From assembly GCA_036244855.1 (NCBI GenBank), contig BQKZ01000067.1, positions 32,424 through 96,423 of the forward strand: a DNA stretch of 64,000 nucleotides, read 5' to 3'. Both the position numbers and the translations under genes were made by a program. The number at the start of each line of letters is the position of its first letter. Within the stretch, counting starts at the first letter, position 1. Under the pieces are notes generated by a model. That model was given only the letters and a program-made list of their open reading frames with translations, made no database searches and was not told the DNA's origin. Positions 23,924 through 37,063 of the stretch are shown piece by piece. This DNA comes from Temnopleurus reevesii. Its lineage: Eukaryota > Echinodermata > Echinoidea > Temnopleuroida > Temnopleuridae.

Positions 23924-24838
23924 GATATGATGAAGTTCCTGAATTCCACGCTAGTGACTGTATCAAATGAAAATTTTGATGTTTTTTTACGTAAATATTT
24001 TCGATTCGGTTATTAGAACAAAACCTTTGTCATTACTTAGAATTGCAAATAGTCGATGAAAGAAAATGAACTGGACTTAATAATACTGGAAGAGAAAGTA
24101 TTTTCATAGCGGGCGCTGTTCATTTCACCGTTCCAGTGTTCACCACACCGTTCCCCACAAGCTATGAACGGACCCTTACCGGGTTGTTCTGGTGGCGGTG
24201 GCGGAGGGATGGAGGGGGGGGGGGGGCTGTCGTGGATAGGGTTGGATGAAATGGGTTGGACACAAAACGGATCCAGGGAGAAGGGGTTGATAGGACTGGG
24301 GGAGAAAACGTGGCGAGAGTTGAGGGAAACATGGAGGCATGAGGAAGAAGGGGTAAGAGGTAAGGAGAAACAGAGGAGTAAATGGAAGACATAAACTTGA
24401 GGGGGCGGGATGGTAAGGGGGAGTGAAGAGAACAAAAGTGGTTGAAAGGTGGTCGAAAGGAACAATGGAAAAAAGAAGAACCCAGCCTAACTTAAGAGGG
24501 TGAGAATGGGAAAGAGATAGGGAGAGGGGGGGGGGGGCATGACGAAAAGCAGAAACAGTCGAGTTCGAAAATCTCAGACTAAGAACATTATAACAAGCAA
24601 ATTGTTACATTTCAGCATGAACGCTGGGACCAAAAAATCCCAGAACAACATGAAATATTATAGCTCCCACCCATGCTGCCCCCAATATTAAATGCAATAT
24701 ACACTGATCAATGGCCCTTGACTTATGAAGGCAGATATCATTCATGTTCTAATGATGGCATTATGTTCAAGGGGATAATTTCACTGACCAAGAGATGATA
24801 ACTATGACGAAAAAGAGAGAAAGAGGATGAGAAGATAA

Positions 24839-24839
<1 letters not shown>

Positions 24840-24874
<35 letters not shown>
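24840..24874. repeat. (GA)n microsatellite
   Basis: A GA array in a purine-rich neighbourhood. Confidence 0.95.
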
Positions 24875-24876
<2 letters not shown>

Positions 24877-25265
24877 AGGGCAGTGGGAGAACCTTTATAT
24901 AAAACCACCCAACTCGTATTCACTATTATCTTCTAAACAAATTAAGATTTGACATAAATCGCAAACCGTAAACTTTTTATCGTAAAGCCGTCCTTCAGTC
25001 CTAACGAGAATTAGCCTCGTAAATTTAGCAACGTTTATGAATAAAAACACGATTACTCTCCTTAAAAAAGGCTACAAATTATATCTCTTCCACATGTGTT
25101 TCAATTGAATGATAACAACAACAAATTGGAGAAAAAAAGGAGAAGTGGGAGAGAAGGAAAATTTGAGATGCTTGATATCTTCCAAAACAATTCTCGCATC
25201 CATATTCGTTTTAGTCTCCCACGATAACCAAGATAGGGGGAAGAGAAAGAGAGAGCAACATAGAG

Positions 25266-25312
<47 letters not shown>

Positions 25313-25314
25313 AG
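25266..25314. repeat. (GA)n microsatellite
   Basis: A GA array with one GG interruption. Confidence 0.95.
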
Positions 25315-26289
25315 GAGTGAAATAGAAAGCACACTCACGCCAATTTGATTAAAAACTAGAAGAACTTGTGTACATATCTCGTTAGATCGAGATTAACAAT
25401 TTGATGGGCAATTATGGGTTTTATAATCTAGCCCAATCACTACACAATTACGTGTGAGTCGGACTACGGTATAGGAGAAAAGCAAGAATGACCGTGTTTA
25501 TACTCACAAACAAAGTCATTATATCCTGTGCAACATTCGACACGTAAATGTTGATAGCTATTTTGGATAATTCGAGAGAATGATTGAAAAATGGTCAGTC
25601 CGAGAGGAAAACACTTTACAAGATAACAACAGAATACAAGGACGAATTTGTCTAATTTCATTTCAATTAGAAAATTGATTTCCAATTACAGAGGAAATGC
25701 TGAAGATGGATTTGCAGTGGTATCAACATTTTTCTCAATATAAGAGACGTTCTGTCAGATGTTTCCAATAAAAACACGTTTTCATTCAAAGATAATTGAA
25801 AAGGGTCTTTAATGATAATGAAACTCACGATGTAGCAAGATTTGATGAAAGTACATCGTTTTCTGTCCCAACAATATATTCGAAAACAGAATTCCATGCA
25901 TACGCGATCCTGTTAACTTTGGCAAAAGTTTACATTTACTAGTACCCAACATCGATCAGGCATTATATATACCCATACAATTATGCCTACTGGTTAAAAC
26001 TCACAATTTGTATGTCTTTTGAGCAGCATATGCAAAATATATAGTATGTTGCCAGGATAGGGGGATTTTTGACTAAAATTATAAAGTGTCGGTTCTAACA
26101 CCAAGCACTGAAATATGATTTATAATGAGAAATTGTCTCCCAGTTCCATGAGAATCATTTTGCTGTTTGATAACATAAAGATGAAATATGAAAATGAGGA
26201 TGACCTGCTCACCAGGCATGTGGCGGACGAGAGTGAGTGAGAGCTTGATGTCAGTAGATTCGACCACCAATAATCGACGACCGAAGGTT

Positions 26290-27169
26290 GGTCACGTGCT
26301 CGCAAAATCAACCAATCAGCGAGCATATCTAGCAAAAGGGTTTCACTCGAAACGTCTGTCAGCTCGCTAAGTGATTTTCTACGTTCGGTCTATGGTGAGC
26401 CTCGGCGCGCGGCGTACTCTGGCGCAGGGAGAGTGGTAGAAAAGGCCGACCCCCTACTCACCTTCCATTCACGGTACGTGCTAAACGGTGTTTTCTATAC
26501 ACTCATCGCATGCATTGAGGTGTATGTGTGTGTATACATAATATTGTCTGACCCAACGCGAGTCTGTTGTATATGTGTTTTGCGGTGGAAAGTATAGAAA
26601 ACGGACCCGCTTGGAAGACGGTGCTGTCACTTACGAAGGTGATGCTCTAGGGTTGAGTAGGCCGACAGATGCGGGGTAGATTTATTCGAGGCTCCCGTAT
26701 ACGAACCACCTGAGCTCGGGACAACTTATCTCCTACTCCGATCTCCATCTCCACCACTACCACTATAGCATCTCGAACATCCTCAGCATCATCTCTGGTT
26801 ATTCGCGCAACATCTTTCGCGACATCGACTAACCTCCATCAATTAATTACATCCTTATTTCTGAAGAGGGATCACTTGAAACGGATTTAACCTGCTTCTT
26901 CTAGCTCGCCACCAACTTTCTTTACAAGACTCTCACTTTCCGATTCCAGTCCTTGGTGCACTTACTTTCGCCCCTCCTCAAGTCTGCTAAGGGGTGAGCT
27001 GTGCTCATTGAGGAGTGTTTTGGACCCGCTGTTCGAGAGGAAGAGGGGGGAATTCAGTCCAATGCTGGTTCATTCTCTCACCCCTCCTTCTGAGTTGCAC
27101 CCGTCTAAGCTGGAGTCAGACCATACCACTCCGTCTCTGGATCTAAGGAGATTTTTACCACTAGACGGC
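26290..27169 (+). promoter_or_regulatory. isl1: Putative islet promoter and 5' UTR region
   Basis: This is the sequence immediately upstream of the first islet coding exon. A canonical E-box CACGTG lies at 26293-26298, and a CCAAT-type motif ACCAATCAGC lies at 26311-26320. They are followed by a CpG-richer stretch near 26395-26450 ('ctcggcgcgcggcg'). No convincing TATA box was seen near a definable start, so the transcription start is not placed. The coding frame is open from the TAA at 26888-26890 onward, but its first ATG is at 27062. The assignment rests on position and motif content only. Confidence 0.4.
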
Positions 27170-27188
27170 ATGGAGGAAATCACGAAAC
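27170..27188 (+). CDS. isl1: Islet coding exon 1 (initiator exon)
   Basis: This short exon encodes MEEITK plus the first base of a split Leu codon. It ends at the strong donor C|GTAAGT, so intron 1 is phase 1. The ATG at 27170 has a good Kozak context (G at -3, G at +4). A tiny first exon encoding a few residues before the LIM1 exon matches the vertebrate ISL1 layout as I recall it. An in-frame ATG at 27062 would add 36 residues, but its context is weak (C at -3, C at +4). The frame stays open upstream to 26891, so the longer start cannot be excluded. Islet proteins are nuclear LIM-homeodomain activators that specify motor neurons, endocrine and pharyngeal or cardiac progenitors in other animals. 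The role in this species is inferred. Confidence 0.8.
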
Positions 27189-29579
27189 GTAAGTTTTAAG
27201 AAGTCATTTTTTCCGAGCTTCCAACTCTTCTTCGAAAGACTAATTTTATATTGAGCTAATTCTACTCTACTCTGGATGACTATTTTTGCTTTGCTCACAA
27301 CTTTCATCTCATTTTCATCATCTCAACAAGCTTCCATCTCAGTCTGTCTATAATTCTCCGAAATTGTTGTGTAGGATAATAAAATTTTGTGTTAGAATTA
27401 ATTCGCTACCAATTATATATCAGTAGTGTACATTCTTAAAGTGTTGGTACAAGCAGTTCGTTTATAATTCCATGATACAAGCATTAACGTGTTAACTAAG
27501 TTATTCAAAGTTATCTATAATTTACAGAACGATTTCTATTTTATACAAAGTTGTTGCAATTTAACCTCGACATACTGTACACCAATAAATATTTTCATTA
27601 TAAAAGTCAGAAGTTGAATGAAGAATTTGTTTTGGAAATACATCATTGGAGATAGTTTATATCATTATGTGATTTTTATTTCATAGGATAAATGATGTTA
27701 AATAAACTATACGCCTCCAAAATGCATCACCTGAACTAAATAGTTAATATAAATTTGACAGTGAATTCTGATACTTGTTTTTTGTTTTAAAATTCTGAAA
27801 TTGACAATGAATTCCAAAATAATTGTTCGGAAAAACTTCCACTCTTCATCATTATGCAAAGTATGATGTATACAATCTCCTCAAATGATAGTCCCAGTAA
27901 TACTTACAAAGCTGAATCGTATTAATATGAAATTGACGAGAAACCGGAATAGACGAAGAGGAGAAATTTCATATTAGCCCCATAATTACATTGATACTGT
28001 TTGGCCACTCAAATCGTGCGCATCATATCTGTTTGTACAAGAGCAAAGCGATTATTAACTTAGATAAAGCTAGATCATAGTAGTGGAATCGGTGATAACT
28101 GCATAATCATCTCATTATCATAATGAACTTGATTTTATGAGAGAAGAACAGCGTGAGGCGTGATGATGCTACTATGACATAAAACGCAATTTTTTAACGG
28201 CCATGGTAGATGCAATGACTCACATTTCTTTTTAGAAGTTTATGACCCCCGTTTGTAGGCACAACCGACTAGATAATTGATAACTGAGTATGATGCATTT
28301 AAAATAGAAGAATAATTTTATCCTATTGGAGATTGTGCATGTACAGATGTTTGGTTTCGAAAATTCAGGAGCGTCACGCTACAGTCAGTGACAGTGATGA
28401 CTGGTGTATAATAATTTTTTTTTATAGATGCTATTATTTTTTTTAAGAAATATAATTATTCTTTATTACGATTTATTCGATATACAGCAGTGTCAGCATG
28501 GTCAGGTCTGATTTTAGTTTCTGTATGTATAATTGAAACCACGTGAAAGCGTAAATATTATTTACAAATTTAAGGAAATAATGAAGATATTAAACTAATA
28601 AGTAGGCAATAAATGATGTATTAATACTATAGCAAGATCACACATTAACATAATACACCGTAAAGTGTTATCATTTTCAATTATATCGATAGTACTCCAA
28701 CCAACGGTAAACTAAAACATGTCTAATATTATTCATATCTTTGTATATAGCTTATACTGCTGCTGAAATGCCCAATTAAAACAATAAAATTATTATAATG
28801 GAATAGATTACACGATTTTCAGCTGTGACAATAATTTTCTAATTATCAATCTTTGGTCGAACTTTGTTCAAAATATAGTGAGAGAGGGGGTACCATATCA
28901 TTGTCAGTTCGTCTTTACAGAAATGAGTTCAACAAAGGATATAATTCCAAATAGAAAAGAATATAGATATATCTTAACCGAAGTTCATAATTAAATTCTG
29001 TGTATTCATGATAATGAAATTCTTACTAAAACACTTGTATAGTGACTTGAGGTTTTTGCCATACCTCTTGTTGACTCCATGTAAAGTTGTTAAAGTTTTA
29101 GTCTTATCATATACTTTGCGAAGTTTTAGCCTTCGACCCTTCTCAAACTAAAGCAATACATACGTGATATTTTCATCATTGTATTTTATGAAAGTTGAAT
29201 AAAGAGGATTGTAATTCGAAAATAGATGCATATAGCTGTACTCAATAGATGTACCTTTTCCCAAATGTTTATCGTTGCTTTCAACAAACCAATAGACAAG
29301 GAATACACTTTCCCTAAAAGACTTTTCTACAGTATGTGATGTTTTCTCTATAATACTGCACCGTTCAAAATGTTTTAAAAAAACTTTTGCATGGATTGAT
29401 AAGTCTCCAATAAAACCGACATAATAAATTTTGAAATTTCTACACAAACTTCCATCGATGATAACGATCTATAAACCATAATGATCGTGCATAATGATAC
29501 GTTTTATTATCAATATTTCTATCAAAAACTATCAAAACCCCTCCTAACAAACACCCCTATCTTTCCTTCTCCCTTGCAG
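27189..29579 (+). other. isl1: Islet intron 1 (2.4 kb)
   Basis: The intron begins GTAAGT and ends in a pyrimidine-rich tract and TTGCAG. It is very AT-rich, with no repeat or gene recognised inside. First introns of developmental regulators often carry enhancers, but no specific element can be supported here. Confidence 0.85.
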
Positions 29580-29775
29580 TGAATTGTAAGCGGCGAGCCT
29601 CGCTGTGCGTAGGCTGCGGGGGTAGCATACAGGACCAGTACATCCTGCGGGTAGCTCCGGATCTCGAGTGGCACGCAGCCTGCCTCAAGTGCGCCGACTG
29701 CTGTACCTATCTCGATGAGACGTGTACGTGCTTTGTTCGGGACGGCAAACCTTACTGTAAAAGGGACTATCTCAG
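29580..29775 (+). CDS. isl1: Islet coding exon 2 (LIM1 domain)
   Basis: The exon encodes residues 8-71 plus parts of the two split codons (Leu7, Arg72). It covers the first LIM zinc-binding domain of Islet. The eight expected ligands are all present: C16 and C19 of 'CVGCG', H38 and C41 of 'EWHAAC', C44 and C47 of 'KCADC', then C66 and D69 of 'YCKRD'. The motifs 'DQYILRV', '[11 protein letters not shown]' and 'CTCFVRDGK' are near-identical to vertebrate ISL1, so the family call is secure. LIM1 and LIM2 of Islet are known to bind the LDB/NLI/Chip cofactor and other LIM-HD partners. The acceptor is CCTTGCAG and the donor AG|GTAGGT (phase 2). A second GT 4 bases downstream (29780) would break the frame to exon 3. 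Confidence 0.97.
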
Positions 29776-31492
29776 GTAGGTAATGATTATTTTTTTTTGT
29801 TAAGATGATATTTATGAAGATGAGGATAATTTCATGTTCGATTATTATGTAGCTATTTTATGTATGTACACGATTTCAAATGCAATAATTATGATTTTAA
29901 TTTCGGGATATACTGTCGTCATTTTTGTTTCGTTTTAAAAGTATGTTTTTGTTTGTAACTGACAACTATTGAAGAAGTTTTCATTGACACTCACCTGAAC
30001 TTTGCACATTTTCTTTTTACATTGCCATTTTTTATATGAATATAGTATTTATTGTATCTTATTACCTTGAATGAACATAAGAGACCGCGTAGAAATGTAC
30101 TTTATTTATATAACAATGTCAAGAATTATATATGAAGTTTAAAACTTTACGAACAGACCAGTCTGAGAAAAGTTGTGTTTCCAATTATTCTGTTTCTATA
30201 TTTATTTTTATTGTCCAGCATCTAAGTAGAAACATTTTCTGACACTAATCGAGGGAAAAGCGTAAAACTAATTATGCTAAGAGGTTAAGATAGATGACAC
30301 CAAAGTTTGAAAAGAAAATAATACCGTATAATAAAAAAAAAGATTCATGATGAATTAAAACTGTACGATCTGAATAATTGGACTGAAGTAATTTCAACGA
30401 TTATTTTATGGGATTATGCCTCATTTTATCAGGTAGCATACATATACTTTATGATTGATCAACAAAATACAAACATTTCAAACTATAAAAGAAATTGTTG
30501 TAGAATAAGTGAAGGTTGAACATTAATAAGGAAGATATTGCGACTAATTTGCTATCGATTACAGACTGCGTTTAATCAATCACTTACTTTCTTCATAAGA
30601 TAAACCCTTTACTACCATAACATTGACATCGTAAAACGACAGTCATTCAAAACTCCACTATAGCCCAAACCCTTGATTAGGATTCGAGGGGTAATAGGAT
30701 GGGGGTAAGACGGGAGGATAAGAGTGGTCCTACTTCCACCACTGGTGTCTGTTTCTCCTGTTGTCTCACACTGACAGATTGGGTCATTACTTCATCATTC
30801 ATACAAGCACAACCGCCAAATTACACTTTCTACGCCCTCCTTTGCGGCGGCCTGAACCTCATTAGTTCTCTTCTGTTTTCCACCGTAGAAAGTGCTCCGC
30901 TGCTGTGTGTCATAGCGTTTGTGTACGTCTGCGTGTATGCACTACCACCCGTGGAAACGACAGACGACCGCCGCTCGCGCGCATAAAAGACGACGTAATT
31001 TTTTGACTTGACTAAAAAAATCGAACAGATGTATAGCGCGCCATTTTTCGGGGGGAGTTGGTGGCCAGTGGTATTGTTGTATACCGCAGGCTATAGAGTC
31101 CAGACGTTGGGGTTTGGGGGTTAGCAGAAGGGGATATTGCTCGTGACAGTTGGCAAAATAAAGAGCAGGAGGTGTTATAAACATACACTGCCAGACAAAA
31201 GGAGAAAATTCAACATCTATTCAATCTAAACGTGGCATAGATAATGATATGTCTATATCATTCTTGAAATGGTAAAACAAAATGGAATATTATTTAGGCA
31301 TATTAAACGTTACAGCTTTTATAATAACGTTTTATATGCCATAGAGTGAGACGTAAATTTTGTTTTATTTTCATGTATACGATATTATAAAGAACCTTAA
31401 TTATTTCTTTTAAGTAATCATAAGAATTTTGTGGTAGCTTCATCAGTGTCACCAATCTCAATTGAATATTCCAAACGATATAGGAATCCTTG

Positions 31493-31709
31493 AAGGCAAT
31501 ATGTTAAGAGTATAATTTGTATGAGATCACTACTTTTGTCATTTATGTGGACGCAATATTTATTATTGGATTCAAATATAAAGTTTTCAGTTGAGGAAAT
31601 TCAAAACATGAATGAAGATTGAGGGCAATATGTTAAGAGTATAATTTGTATGAGATCACTACTTTTGTCATTTATGTGGATGCAATATTTATCATTGGAT
31701 TCAAATATA
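31493..31709. repeat. Two-copy tandem repeat, 129-bp period
   Basis: The segment 'ggcaatatgttaagagtat' through 'ggattcaaatata' recurs with a 129-base shift and only about two substitutions across ~85 bases. This suggests a recent duplication. Confidence 0.95.
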
Positions 31710-32321
31710 TTTTTCAACATTTGACAATGTTATTGATATAAATTGATATTCTACAAACAAACTTCCTAATGGTTTGCGAGTTCGTCGTCAGTCAACACGA
31801 TCTTCTGAATATTAAGATCTGAAAATAATCGTCGGTATCACGAAAGATCAGATGCATATTACGGGGTACTTTCCCGTCCCCTATCTCCATAACTAGTCAA
31901 GTGTTCAAGTGTTTAGAATACCCCCTCTTCTTAGTTTTTACCCCTCATTCAATTCATTTGAGACTTTCCTCGCACCTATTGTGTTTAACATAGTCGAGGA
32001 ATGAGTCAAACCCATACTGTGTAAAGTATTAGCCGAAGTGTTCGAAGACTGTCTAGGGAAGTACTTTTGAAAGATTGTTATATAGTACGTACCTGAAAAA
32101 AAAAAATCCAGGCAGTGTGATGTTTATTGGGGAGCGCACCAAAGTTTTTGAGTTATTTTCAGTCGAGTTAGTGTGAAAGTTTCAGTTATTTTCGTTCACG
32201 AACTCGTAAATGTATTTGGAAATGAAAATAGATGTGATTATAACCCTAGCAATCGTAGTAGAAAAATCATAGCAATGATAACAATAATAGTAATACAAAC
32301 GAATGAGAACGTCATCAGTAA

Positions 32322-32500
32322 TACTATCAGAATTATTATCACAATTATTATTATTGTTGTTGTTGTTATTATCATTATTAGTATTATTGTTATTATTATT
32401 ATTAATATCATTATTATTATTACTATTATCATTATTATTATCATTAATATCATTATTATATTATCATTGTTATTATTGTTAATTAACTGCTACTACTATT
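32322..32500. repeat. (ATT)n-type microsatellite
   Basis: Irregular ATT/ATC/GTT triplets run over about 180 bases. Ile/Val-rich frames here are artefacts. Confidence 0.95.
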
Positions 32501-33899
32501 TACTATTATAATGATGATAATTCTTATCGATATCATTATCAATACTCTACATAGAATTCCTTGGATGGTCAATAGAACACAATTACTATATAGCAGATAT
32601 CTATTACTCCCTTGTGTATTTCAAGGATTCATTTTATACCTAGCACCCATTCACCATGTTCACCCATCATGTGTGGAGTGCAGCACGTTGTGGATGAATT
32701 AACACGAATATAATTCAACGAAAATTGATATTCATAATCATTGTACAAACAATGCCTTTGCTGCCCCCCCCCCCCAAAAAAAAAATCCTCAATTGTTCAT
32801 GATTCGTTTAACAATCGTCATGTTGCTGGTGCCTAATTCATGAACATGAAAAGTCTGGTATACAGGCTAATTACACAATAAAACAATGTATTTTGCAATG
32901 TGTACTTGTTATTAGTATTCGATATATAGGATCATTGGATGATAGTGTATGGTCCTCGCCAATAAATTATATTTTGATTCAGAGGATTTGGAAAATGCCA
33001 AGGGTAACCCAGCAGTGAACTTGATTAAAGAAATGAACAGCTTCCACGTATCGCACTTAATTAATTAATCGCTTTCGCCATTGAAAAACCCCAATGCTTG
33101 TATTTCTGAACAGAATTTGATTAGAAAAGGGATCATTTTCCAAGGTGTCATGAACAATTTTGTTAATAATTCAAACACCACTCACCTTCCTGCCCTTTTG
33201 TTTACTTCTATTTTAGAATTCATTTTTTTTTGTAAACAAGTGCACGGTCTATAATGATAATTTGTACAGGGTGAAGATCTTGTTGTATGATGTTTTAGAA
33301 AATGAAAAAAGAATAATGATTTTAATCTGCATATTCATATAGTTTATGTATATGGGTAGTAAAAATGAACTGTTCAATGCTGAAGTAAGAAATTGTTAGA
33401 AAGATTATCAAAAACACCCTTAAATAAATAAGTCTTGAAATTGAATTTATTCAAACAAATTGGAGAAATACGTTTTCGAAAATGTTGTCATCCCTTCTTA
33501 ATACGTCAATTTCTTAGTTACTTGCTAATTTGATATTAATTCATTACAACTGTTGAGTAGATATTTCTCATTTTGACTTTTGATCACATGGTTAAACTAT
33601 TATTCCTTTCTGCGATAACTCGGCCATATGAGTCGCAAAATAACTCAATATTCTATTCAAATGTTTAAGCTTTAATGTGTTGCACTTCTTGAACTTTTCC
33701 TCTGTGACCTTTCGCTGCTGATGGCGAAAAATGTCATTCTTTCCTTTACCGGATTTCGCCTAGAGATGAGAAAAAAAGAGACTTGCTCGTATAAAATGGC
33801 ACTGTATTGAATGTTACAATCTAATCAGGACAACGTCGATAAAACCCACAAACCGATGAATAGAAAGACAGACTTGGGGGACGGAGCTATGACCTACAA

Positions 33900-34900
33900 A
33901 ACCACCTACAATAATGGGCAGCATTTTTTGCATAAATAGCTCGAGTATTTGTTTAGCCGAATTGTGGAGAAAGGCGAGCGGGCCGGAGTCCCGGGAGCGA
34001 GGGTGCTGAACTCCGCTGAAATCCATTGATACACGAGCTTTCTCTCCGCTCTGTGTGTGATGGTGTCCTCAAAGGGATGAGTCCGTGACGTGGGCACGGT
34101 CGCGAGAATTTATTCCTCGACACCGCGATAAGTCACGCAGATTTGGAGCTCGAGTGAAAGGGCCGACGTGATTTTCGGAGAACAAAATGAAGGCAAATGT
34201 TGACCGGGTTTCCCCAACGATTTTTAACTGGCAGTAGCAGCAGAGGGAAGGCGTGAAAGCAATTCATTTGATTTTGTTCTCCACTGTCCCATCTCCCTCT
34301 GTTCCTTTCCGTCAACTTTCCTCTCATTCTCCATAGACTGATGATCCATTTTAGATGGATTGATTAGCCCATGTGGCAAAGCCACCGAGGAAGAATCCCT
34401 CCTCTAGCATACCCCACCCTTTTCTTTCTTTTTCTATCAGCTAAATACACACCAAGAATCTGTCGTCTGCGCAAACCTTCCAACCATCGACTTGCAGACG
34501 AAAGAAAATTAAAACTCGCGCGCTCTAAAAAGGGGGACATCATCTGTTCAGCTTTCGGTGCTACATCGGGATGTAATAAGCGCACGAATTCCACACAAAG
34601 CCGATCAATTTCGATCCGTGTCTTCTTCTTCTTGTTCCCCTCTCATCGTTTCACTCTTTTCCTTGTTCTCGAACATCCTCCATTCTCTAGGGGGATCTTA
34701 GCTTTGACGAGAACATGGCTAGCATTCTCATTACGATCGTGATAAGTGGATATTCGCCGCTTGATTTCAATTCGCGCCAATCTAATTGCGTCCGATTGCT
34801 GGCGATCTGCTCGGTGTTCCGACCAAGGGCCTGTAACAGGAGCCAAGTTTTACGATCAATCGCAAACCTTAGTACATGATTTGCCATAGACTTGCGATTG
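33900..34900. promoter_or_regulatory. GC-elevated intronic segment, candidate cis-regulatory DNA
   Basis: Relative to the AT-rich intron, this kilobase has more GC and CpG ('ggccggagtcccgggagcga', 'cgtgggcacggtcgcgag') and non-repetitive texture. A palindromic 'attgatatcaat' with flanking 'gattgat' homeodomain-like sites lies near 34896-34918. This is a suggestion only. No conservation data were available. Confidence 0.25.
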
Positions 34901-35059
34901 ATATCAATCGTATGATTGATTTGAAACCTTCATGTAGCCGGGCACTGATCTTGTACCTACCTGGCAATGCAAAGACCACGTTAATTAACCCACCTGTCGG
35001 CCTGAATGTTTCCTATATCTAGTCTTTAATTTCCAGGTACGGCATCAAACAAGTTTTCA

Positions 35060-35460
35060 GGACATCATCCTTTTCCAACCACTTTTTGGGCTGTGATTTT
35101 CAACCACTTTTCCAACCACTTTCATTTCCCTCATTTACAGCACTCACAATCTCCTTTGCCTTTAACGCACAATCTCCATCGCCTTTTAAGTTTAATTTAT
35201 TGTAAGTTAATTTCTTTCAGTTCAATTTAATGTCTATCTTTTATTTGTATATATGTTTTCTGTCTGTATTTTTATGTGTGAATTTCTACTTTGTTTGATT
35301 TTGTTTTGCTTTTGTTTATTTTGTTTTTCATTATGTAATTGTTTTCTATCACGGCCTCGCTGAAAAAAAGCTTGTAGCTGAGTGCGGGCACAATTTTGTA
35401 ATATTTTGTTTTTACCATGAATAAATAAAGTCAACCAACCAACGAACCAACCAACCAACC
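35060..35460 (+). mobile_element. LINE-like 3' UTR with (AACC)n tail
   Basis: A T-rich 3' region with 'cacggcctcgctgaaaa', 'gtagctgagtgcgggc' and 'ccatgaataaataaag' ends in an AACC tetranucleotide array at 35431-35460. That arrangement is typical of invertebrate non-LTR element tails. The 5' boundary is approximate. No coding part remains. Confidence 0.55.
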
Positions 35461-35644
35461 TTAACCTCCTTAACATGCCAAATATGAAATCATTTTTGAA
35501 TTTCAGACATTAGTGTGCACGATAATTTGCAGGCGATTCATATTTTTAAAGTATTGTCTCGTAGAATAAAAATGAATATTTATTTCAAGAGAGTACAAGT
35601 TCACGATAATTGAAATGAGCAAGATCCTACAAATTAGGGGTGAA

Positions 35645-36160
35645 ACAATTTTATTTATTTATTTATTTATTTATTTCTGATATTTAGACAGGGTGGCTCA
35701 TTTCACCAATTTGGTGGTCTTCCAAGAGGTCCTGTTTTCAAACAACAACTATAACAATATATACAAATATACAAATGTACAACAATAATAGGCTATAGGC
35801 TACATAAATCAAATACTAACAGCATTGAAAACTGTTAAATACACAAATTGAAAAAGTAGAAATAATAATAATATGGACATTGACAAGAGGGGAAGTTATG
35901 AATTAATAATTTTGCTGGAATTGATAGATTTGATAAAATGTATCGCCAAATATCACACTTTACAACGTAGACAATAACGTTTTCACAGAGGATTTGAAAC
36001 TGTTTAGAGTAGGTAACATTTTAATAGAATAATCCAATTGGTTCCAAACAGTAATTCCAGATATCAATGGACTGTGTTTATATGTGTCTGTCCTAAATCT
36101 TGGTACACGCAATGTATTCATAACAGCATGTCTTGCTGTGATCATGTATAGTGCTGACAT
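35645..36160 (-). mobile_element. LINE 3' fragment with (AAAT)n tail
   Basis: On the minus strand, 36160-35960 encodes a reverse transcriptase C-terminus. It includes 'LRVPRFRTDTYKHSPLI', 'GITVWNQLD' and 'LNSFKSSVKTLLSTL'. The 'PR.RTD..KHSPL..G...WN.L' pattern is familiar from non-LTR elements of many animals. The 3' UTR runs on to an AAAT array (TTTA on the plus strand at 35649-35677). This element is from a different family than those at 216-619 and 7141-7398. Confidence 0.85.
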
Positions 36161-36836
36161 GTTGTAAATCTTGTTTTAAATATTTAGGTGCCATGTCATG
36201 CATTGCTTTATACATCATCACAGCACGTGATCACAATCGATTGTTTCATCATGTCATATCCTCCATTCATGGAATGTTTCCTGTCATCTTAAAAAAACAT
36301 GAAGATATCTGATAAGATATTTCAGGCTGCCGTTATAAGGACCATTATTGTTGAAAATGAGCTAAATTGATAAAAATACATGCCTGATGTGCATGATTTA
36401 CCCTCTGCTGTCCATATACAACACATGACAATCTGTTCAAATATGTTGCGTAATAAGATCACATTTTGATGATTGTGAATATTGCCTGTCAGAAATTAAT
36501 GAAAACATAATTACCACTCAAATTCTTCGAAAATGAAATAAATTCAGAAGGGAAAACTAATGAATTTGATCACCTGGCGAAAGTAAACTTCCTGAATGTC
36601 GCCAGAAATTCCTTGCAGGTCCAAATCATTCCATGTAACCACTTTCTATGGTTTACACAGCGGCAAAAATTGTCTGACTCCCAAAAGCTCAGTGGCTCTT
36701 AATTAGTCCCCATCACGCCCAAGTAGTAATTAACAACTATTGTCTACCGCAATCCACCCATTCATGACCACTTGAAACTACCCGATATAGTGCTCCATCA
36801 GAAAAGGGCAAAATGAGTTCGTATATGTATATAACA

Positions 36837-37063
36837 AAGGCCGACTCATACCTTTGCGTTTTTAACCTACGTCTGCCCAGCGCTTTTGGAGATTAAAAAC
36901 GCTCCTCGAACGCACTGTATACGCTGATCAGACGGTGGACTGACGTGCGGAGTGTACGCCGAATGTTAATCCACCGTACGATCTGCGTCTTTGTGCGTCA
37001 AGGGAGCGTTTTTAATTAAAAGAAACGTTAGTCCGACGCAGGACAAAGGTGTGAGTCGGCCTT
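36837..37063. mobile_element. Palindromic MITE, family A copy 2
   Basis: The ends AAGGCCGACTCATACCTTTG and CAAAGGTGTGAGTCGGCCTT are complementary. It shares 'ctgatcagacggtggac' and 'gggagcgtttttaatt' with the copies at 5434 and 40622. It is shorter (227 bp) because of deletions in the right arm. It lies about 0.7 kb upstream of the exon 3 pseudo-copies. Confidence 0.9.
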
